Source: Chrysaora quinquecirrha
Lineage: Eukaryota; Cnidaria; Scyphozoa; Semaeostomeae; Pelagiidae
Length of the DNA: 64,000 nucleotides
Assembly (NCBI GenBank): GCA_014526335.1
Contig: JACTAT010000021.1
Coordinates: 2,737,632-2,801,631, forward strand
Reading direction: 5' to 3'
Part shown: positions 11,501-20,500 of the stretch, piece by piece
Numbering within the stretch: the first letter of the stretch is position 1
Layout of the letters: each line of letters opens with the position of its first letter
Program-made: the position numbers and the translations under genes
Notes under the pieces: model-generated
What the model was told of the DNA's origin: nothing
What the model saw: the letters and a program-made list of their open reading frames with translations, nothing else
Databases searched by the model: none

Positions 11501-14500
11501 GGGTACTCATTAGAGAAGGGGGTGTTTATTAGAGAAAGGGGTGCTTATTAGAAGAAGGGGGTGCTTATTAGAGAAAGGGGTGCTCAATAGAGAAGGGGGG
11601 TGCTTTTTAGAGAAGTAGCTGCTCATCAGAGAAAGGGGTGCTCATTAGAGAAAGGTGCTCATAAGAGAAAGGGGTGTTCATTAGAGGTGGGCTCATTGTG
11701 AAATAGTTTGGGGTTTTGTTTGAAGAGAAGTACTTGGAAGAAGCTTCAAACTTAGTTAAAGTCAAACATCCACAGTGTTAGGAAATTTTGTGGTGATATT
11801 GGTTGCTGCAGGTAGTATAATAAAGTTAACATAATTACTAAAAACTGTAAGTAATATCACCACAGGTGTTGCTATGTTCATTAAAGTAATTATAATGCAT
11901 TGGTTAATTGTTGAATAATGTGTCAGTTTTAATTACAAAACTTGCTAATTCATTAGAATAACAGTGTAATGCAGACGGAGGGGCTGGTGGAGCCTGAAAT
12001 TATTCTCCCGAAGTGCACCACCGTTTTGCGCTGAACGTTGCGTATTGCTGTGTTTCTTACTTGTAAATTTGTTGTTTTTCGTTGTTTCTAAATTGCCTAT
12101 TAATAATTTCCATAACAATCAATATTCATCCTAGCGCAAAGTGCAACGCGACATATATTTAGCAGCTGAGCAAATTGTCAATTCTCTGTAACGGCATTCG
12201 TTGGACTATTTATACTTAAGACTCCAGAAAGACTCCAGAAAAGTCAACATTTCGTTGTCTTGTGTTTGTTCATATGTTTTGTATTCTTGTTTTTATCTTC
12301 AAAATGTGCGTTTCGTCCCAAGCAAAGTCAGCAAAATCTAGCCTCTACTTAGACTTATTACAACCAACAACTACGCGAATAACCACAACAACAGGTTGCT
12401 GTTTGGTTCATAGTAGACTTATTGCATGATTCCCACTCTTCGCAAACAGCAACAACAACAACAACAGCAATACTGCCGTTTGCTTCTCAGAGTAGTTTGA
12501 GCGTCCAGCATAGACTCAATAGCGATAACTACGACTCATGTAATAAGTCTAGGTACATAGTCATCCAAGGAAATGGCTGTGTGTTGTTGTAGTTGTTAGA
12601 AGATGATTCCGAAAGAGTGGGTATGAAGATAATAAGTCTAGCCTCTACTATTTAATTGAGCTGAGTAGGCGATAACGGGTAAGATGGCGTCCGTGTTTTG
12701 AACAAGACGTGACGCATTGCGTTTCACCATCGAATTATTCTATTTATTTCGGAAACTTTCTTTCAATGATTGCTTTGTACCACGCAAAGTAGAGCAAATT
12801 ACGTAAGTCCCACTCCTCGTAAACAGCAACAGCAACCAATAACAGCAAGCTTTGCATAAAGAATGAATTGGATGGCCTAATGCTCAGAGTAGTTTGTTTC
12901 TTAAAACTCCCCTAAGAGCAATAGTTCTACAATCACAGCCTAAATATTATGTCACAAGAGCAAAATAAACTGTTCTTTCCCCCCTCCCCCAAATATCAAT
13001 GTTGTCGAGCTGCTTTTTGGAGATTAAGCTTGAATTAACTCACAAATACAACGACACAACATTGGTATTTGGGGAGAGGGTAGTTCTAATCGCAACGAAA
13101 CCCATTTGTGACAAATATTTTGTCTGTGATTGTAGATATCCAACAACAATGACTTAATTTTTAACTTTATTTACTTGTATTTTACAGGTATTTTACCCTG
13201 AAACTACAGACATTTACGACATGAAGAACATGCCGAGAGCTATCTATTGCATCCATGCGCTAAGGTATACAATTTTGTTGATTTACGCATCGTATACGAT
13301 TGCTTCTATTAGGTCCTGTTGTTGTTGTTACTTTATTTTGGTTAGGCTGTTATTTCTAGCTTTTTAAGCTAATATAGGCCTACTATGCATGCCGCATCCA
13401 GGCATGGGGCCCTTAGTTTAACGTCATTTCCGAAGGACGGTAGAGTGGGTTGTTTAGTCATCCATCTGGAAAGTCATCCATCCAGATGCTGACCTCACAC
13501 GACCAAGCTTAACTTAAGCTGTCTAACGAACACTGCCTGAGAGGCTTGACCACTCACTCTGTTACAAGATTGCACATTCGACTGAATTCGGTAATATATC
13601 ATACCGTATTCCCCGGTCTCCAGTTTGCTTTGCAGAAAGTGATGAATGCAGTGTCAAATATGAAGGTGAAATGGTGTATTTAGCACCAGTTGCTAGGATC
13701 TCAAGAATAGTTTAACTAATCAAGACCTCGATCATGGTTGGGGTGCTACCTGTAGCTATGGATTGAGGCCGACCTTGCTGAGCTTCTGACACAACGAGCC
13801 AGCTGGATTAGACCACGACGCCACAGCACCTTCAATGTAGATGCTGTGATGCACCGATTTGCAGTAGAAAAGCTTGAATTACTTGATTGTTAGGTATTTC
13901 CTCCATTCGTCTTCATTTTAAAGAGCAGCGTAGCGTAGTGGTAACACTTGCTCCATTTGGGCTCAAAGTCCGTGGTTCAAACTCAGTCTAGGGAGCACAA
14001 ATTCACAAGGTGTAAAAGCCTTGCTCTCTGTGACACCGTACCAACGTGTAAAATTGGTATCTTAGTGATGAAGGCCTAAAAATCCCTCGTAATGTATGGC
14101 TTTATGACTATATGGCTGTACGCGAGGCGATATATACAACCCAGTTAGTATAGCAAAAGAAATGGAAAAAGAAAGAAAAAAAATGGCCTGAGCTAAGGGG
14201 TAAATAGTTGTAAAAGCGCTGTTCAATATGTCCAGTTATAGATCACGGCGCTATATAAAAGCAATGACCTTTACCTTAACCTTTACCTTTAAAATTATAT
14301 ATTAATTCATACATTTGATCACTATTTTTAGTCTGTACCTGTTCAAGTTAGGACTAGCACCCCAGATACAGGATCTTTACGGAAAAGCTACTTTCACACG
14401 TGAGTGCTCATTGCTTCGTTACTTTTCGTCTACTCTGCAATACTGATAAGCGAGGGCTTGAGAGCTTGAGCCATAAGCCAATCAGATACTGAATGTGTTT

Positions 14501-17500
14501 ATTTATGTTCGGTGAATGGGAGTTGAACACCCGGTTTTGTATTAATTTATATTATTTTTCATTGGGTTATTCCTATTCTACAGGGGGTAACTACATTTAT
14601 GATTATTCTTTTTGATAGAGGAAGAAATCAATGCGATGAAACAAGCGTTGGATAAATATGGCATTGCAATGCCTGCATTTGGTAAAATTGGAGGTCTTCT
14701 TGCAGGGAGGTATCATTGTTATTGATTTCAAAATTGCTTTAAAATAGCAAAATAATGTTAAGGGTGTGACAGTAACCGTTTTTGTATCAAGTTCATCTAT
14801 GGTTAATTTCACTTCAGAATGCGACTTGATAACAACATACTTCCCATCGTACTTTCCAAAGACTCAATTTATATCTGAAATTAGGTAAAGAAGCAAGATG
14901 AATTTGGTGCAACGATTAGTATTCAAATCCGTTTCGTGACAAGGAACAACATAAGGAACTGTCAGCGTCATTTTGTTGAAAATTTAAGGAACTCAAACCT
15001 CAACTCACGACAAAGGTTCCTTACAAAAAAATGTGTAAAAGAACTATACCATTTGTATTCAAACTAATGCGGTTATTCAGTTTCTGAGCCAAAACATTTC
15101 TTTCCTCTCCTTGTCATTCTTCTCTTGACAAATTTTAATACAGTACACTATAAAGAAATAAAACAACTGCAGCTCACTACAACAGGCAAAACATTCCGCT
15201 GTCTTTAGCATCTAAATCTATTGTATCTTTATGAATTTTGAGTAATAAGACTAAATTTCTTTTCCTTTCTTGCAGCTTTCAGAAAATGATGCAGCTAGTA
15301 GGTTTCATGTTTTGTTTATTCATTGTTATATCGTAAATAAACAAAACAGTGCTTGTGAAGCACTGTTTTGAGACGTGGCCAAATGGCCAAACATTTTTGT
15401 AACGCAAATCCGAGCTGTCTGACCAACAATGTTTGATTTTTGGCGTTGGCCTAAGGCCCTGGTCAAACAATCAAGCAATGTTTGACAAACATTTGGAATT
15501 TGCTTATCAAACACAAAGTTTGACCCTTTGACATCCCTTTGCGAGTTCTGCTTGCCAAACAATATTTTGTGACGTAGCCCAACGTTGAAACATGTTTTGC
15601 CTTAGTAGATAAACCGATTGTTTTGTTGAGTGTTTCGAAGAATAAGAAAGTAGCAGTGATAATTGTTTGGTTGTAAGGAATTGAGATGAAGCAATGATTA
15701 TGTTGGTAAAAATGATATGAACCAAGCTGAATAGATCTTTAATCATGAATTCTCTTTTTCTCAGCTCACGCAGCCATTGTCGCCATCAATGAAGCAATCG
15801 ACAGAAACAACCCTGATGAACTTTTCAAAGTTTTAAGCAACCCTGCAGCCAGATTGCTGAATTTGTATGAAGAAAACAAAGTTGGTTATCAGAATAAGCT
15901 TGCAGATGAAAAACAGAAGAAAGCAGAGGCTGCTGAAGCAAAGGTATTGTATGATCTATAACGGTTTTGTTCCCGTTTACAATATACCGGATAGGTATGG
16001 GAGTGTTGCACCTTGCATTGACCAATATTGGAAAAGGCAAGTGTTTGCATAAGAGCTACTTGATAGCTATCACTGCGTCTTGATTTTCATATCGGATAGG
16101 CACGTTTAAACTATACCAGACAGCCGAAATTTTCTCTCGCTACAACTTTTGTCGCGCCCTACAAAGTTCCCGAGCTGGCTAAACTGGGAGACATCGACGG
16201 GACTTGTCAACCGCGACAATGTTGCGAGCGACATTCCTCCTAGTTTAGCCAGGCCTTTACTCAAATTTAAGTGTGGTGAAAATGATAAACGAATAATTCT
16301 ACACTCAAAATGGAAAATTTTTAAGAATATTGAGGCTCAGCAAAGAAAAGATATTCTTATAAAAAGTGTGTACAGTATTGTATCGTTTTATCTTTTGGTT
16401 TTAAGAAAGATTTACTTCTGAATATCATAAGTTGGTTATGTAAAACACTTGCTAATGTCTGTTAGGGTGTATTTTTTGGTCACATTCTGTTTTCAGCAGA
16501 CGCCTTCTCTTTTTAGTAGATGTTCAAACGTATTTTCTGGTACCGTCTTCTGAAAACGGCAGGTTTGATAGGCCTTCAAAACCTTCTGTCCCTGAGCCTG
16601 GAAGGTATCGCAGACATCGTAAGGAATCTCTTTCTCGCTTTAAAATGAATGGTTTAGTTCCAGTACATTCTGGTCAGCCTACCGTTTTCGGCAGCTGTGT
16701 TTTTTGGTTCAAGAAACTTAATCTGCTAAGTCTACTGCTTTCAGAATTAGGAAAGTCTGCCAAAAATAGGAGGTTACCAAAAAAGTACGCGCCCAGTATG
16801 GCCAACCCAACCCATAAACAATGTTTGGCGAGCAAATTTTAAATGTTTCACTGTCATTTATTTTTGCTTTTTAAGAATCGACCTGAAGAAGAATTGGATA
16901 TGTATGACAAATTGTTGACCCAAGCTGAAATTCAAGGTCACGTCAACACAGTTAACAGTAAGTGAGAATTTGCTCCTTCTGCATATCGAATTTTCTCGAA
17001 TGGATGAGCTTCCTGTGATTAAACTCTATTTGTCGAAGCTACAACGACCATTTAGCTTCTTTTAAGGGGCAGCTTCAATTCGAGTAGAGCTTCTATTTTC
17101 CAATGATGTCCAACTTCTTAATTAATAAACCAAAATAGAAGAGAAATCACCATCTACCTAAAAAAATAGTATGGGAAACTGACAAAACCTTTGCTTGTGT
17201 TGCTTCTATACGAAGACGGCTTCTACCGAGTTTTACCGAGTTTTTCTTACTTGAACGCCTAGGCCCAAGTTTCAAAATAAGGACGTTTTGACAGCTGGTT
17301 CACCGGCCAGAAATCAGTTGAAAGCTAAAACTGGAAGAAAAAAATTTGGGGCCTAGGGACAAGGTTGACGTTACTCCCTGAATTTTCCAGCTACTTCTAG
17401 CCTATTAATATGCTACTGTGTCTCTGCAGGGGTGTAATGTTAACCAAGACCTTTTCTTTTCACAGTGGATGCTGCTGTGAGGGCGATCAACGCAGCTATA

Positions 17501-20500
17501 GACGCAGGCAATGAACAGAATTTATTAGAAGCATTGGAAAATTCTTCTGCTTCTCTGTATAATGTGTTCAGTGGTAATATAGCGTGGTATTTGCAGAACT
17601 TGAGGGACGAAAAGGCCGCTAAAGTTCAGGTACTGTCTTAGTCTTGTTTTGCGGTGTAATATTGATAGTTTATAAAGCTAGTATGAAATAAAAACCAATG
17701 AACCTAGAATTGTTAAGTTCGGCCCGGCGAGTTCCTTAGTTGAATCGTCAATTTTTTAACAATAATCATGGGAGGGTGAAAGTATCGCCCTAATGGTGGC
17801 TAGCCACTTTTTTAGTTGAGTTACGCTTTTTTTTTAATAAGCAACTGGTCAATAAGCAACTAGGGCTGAAATTTTGCATAAACTTTATGGTTAAGATAGC
17901 TTTCCTTATAAAGTACATCGTTGCAAACTTGTCGATTACATCGAAAAGCAGCAAAAAAAGAGCCAAAATAAGACTTATTCTTATATAAGAGGGGTACCAG
18001 TTATTCTGCGAGGGCTGAAATACTAGATATTTCTAAGCAACTTTGAGGGCTGGACAAAAAGTCCAATTGATTATTAAAAAAAAAGTGTATCTGGCTATAT
18101 TATACACTTTTTTTCAAATTTAATGCTGTTTATTATTCAGCCCGAGGTTCATATTTGCTGCGGGTTCTTGTTTCCTGGCCAATCGATCAAACATTGTTTG
18201 TCAAGCATTTGAAATTAGCTTTTCAAGCAATGTTTTCAAGAACTCACAAACAATTCTGGTTTGAGTCAAGGCAAAAACCGTTGGCAAGCAATGTTTAGGT
18301 ATATGGCCTAATGGTAAAAATTTTTGCTTGGCATGCAAATTCGAAAAATTTGACAGAAGTGATGGATAGTTTGGTCAGGGCCTTCCTTTCACTCTTTCTT
18401 TAATGATTCTTTGTTATTATTGTAGAAGGAGGGCAACCCTGACGCAATCTTACAACAAAGAGAAATTCAAAGTGTCCTGAATAGTGCAAACAACCTGGCT
18501 GATAGAGTGAATCAAAGTAAGTATTCGAACTTTGAATTTGTTATCTCAGTATTGCTTTCCGTGATAGCTAGAGTCTCGTGTCTTTGAAAAATCTGGTTTA
18601 AATGTCATTTGACCTAGTCTTAATGACGTTTCCCAGGACGAAAATCTCGTTTTAAGGCCGAACGTTATTCATGTAAAGTTGAGTGATCAGATGATGTGAC
18701 CTCATTTTCAAGTTGTTTTGCTCACGATCGTAAGTTGGTGACTTAAGTGTTCTTACTGTAGTGTAGTGTATTGATGGGGGGGTCAGGCGGTGGGGCTCGA
18801 GGGTGGAAGAATTTTCATTTTAATTGAAAGCCTTCTTTGACTGTGGCTTAGTTTTACATAAACCTCAGAAGTGGGAAAGTTTTCCAAGGGAAACTGCGAG
18901 CTTTTCCGAAGGGAACTCCAAAAAACCTACCCGAGTCTTTTCTCTACCCTCCCCTAGACTAAGACCTGTTACTTTAAAACTAATCAATTAGAGAGCATGC
19001 GAAGGACAACAGACTAAATACTCATCTTGTTTGGAAGCTATGCTTTTCTCTTAATTTTCGTTTGCTTTGATAAGACCATTTGCAGCCCAGTCGAAACTGT
19101 TAAGGGAACTAGTAAGAAGATTTTTTGCCTAACCTGAATAATATTATAAGAGTTCATCATTATTTTAATCCTTAAATCTTTTCCTGCAAAAATTTCTGCG
19201 ATTATTTTTGCTCCCAAAAAGTTCTGAGAACCAGGCTGCAAAGTCGGATACTTTTTCCACCTGTAGTGTAGTGATTGGGGGGGGGGGGTAGGCGGCAGAT
19301 CCTATCTTTCTAAAGCCGCTGATTCATTTACTGTATTTTGACTAAAACTCCCTAGTTACTGTATCTTGTAGTACTAAGCCCCTGATTACAGCGATAACTT
19401 TTTGCTTCCTTCTGAGAATAAGATTGATATAATTGAGTAATTGAGCAGTTTAATAGAACATTCAAAATTAAAGTCAAGAGGACTAAACTTCGGTATGAAC
19501 TAAAGTTCTAAAGAAAGTGATTTTCTCGTGCTTTGTTTCCAACTTCTAGTCTCAGCTTCTACATTGAAGGCAGTTTGCAGTTACGTAGATATCAGAACAT
19601 TCATGTGTCTAATGTTTGAAGGTTTGTGAAATGAAATAGACAGTTTAGTTTTGGTGTAGTTTTTCTTTGGAATTTTAGATACCTTGAAAAAACCGCTCAG
19701 AGCGAGCATTATCGCAAACAAGGAATGGGCAGATCATGCTGGAACAGAATAACTAGTTTTAAGTTTTAGAATAGATAGATTCAAGTTGTCGCACGATGCT
19801 AGTGTCCAAAACTATTGTCCCGATTTCCTTTTTATCTGTCCCAATGTGTCCCAAAACTCGTGTCCCAATGATCTTTTGAATGTGTCCCAAAGTATTGGCC
19901 CAACACACTTGTGAATTTTGATCCAAATTGTCCAATAATTATTGTCCCAATGCATGAATTATTGACCTAGAAGTGTCAACCTGTCTTGGCGGCCCTTTCC
20001 ATGTTGATAGTAGAGGCCTGTCTAAACTGGAAGACATGTCACTCGCGACATGACACGTCCCTTCGATGTCTCTTTGTTATGCCACTTCGTAAACTTTGTG
20101 GCGCGCGACAAAATTTGTAGCTGAGACACACGTATTTTTGGAGACAATAGAAACATTTCTTGTATCTGCGACTTGGGGGACATGTTGCTTGCTTGTCACT
20201 CGCATGTTTAGCCAACATGGGACACGCAGAATACAATGTCGCGCGTGACATGTCTCCTAGTTTGGCCAGATTCTGAGTCGCTAATACCGTTCAGTAATGC
20301 TTGAGTTATGGTTGCAAGGTAGCTATTTAGATTGTAGCATATTTGGGTACGAGAATTTGTAATGCGTTCATTCGACTGAGTAGTGTTATGGGCTAGTAAT
20401 AGACTTTTGAAACTTACATAATCTCCAATTTGCGCCAATGCTTTATCAATAAAAATCTGTCTTCTGTCTTTGTTTTTGTCAATTTTGAGATCATCAAAGT

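Noticed and set aside
16149..16842. Frames of 90 and 65 residues on the + strand as extra IQGAP exons
   Set aside because: Exons 9 and 10 join directly in phase to a conserved sequence, and these frames start in a TIR element or plain intron.
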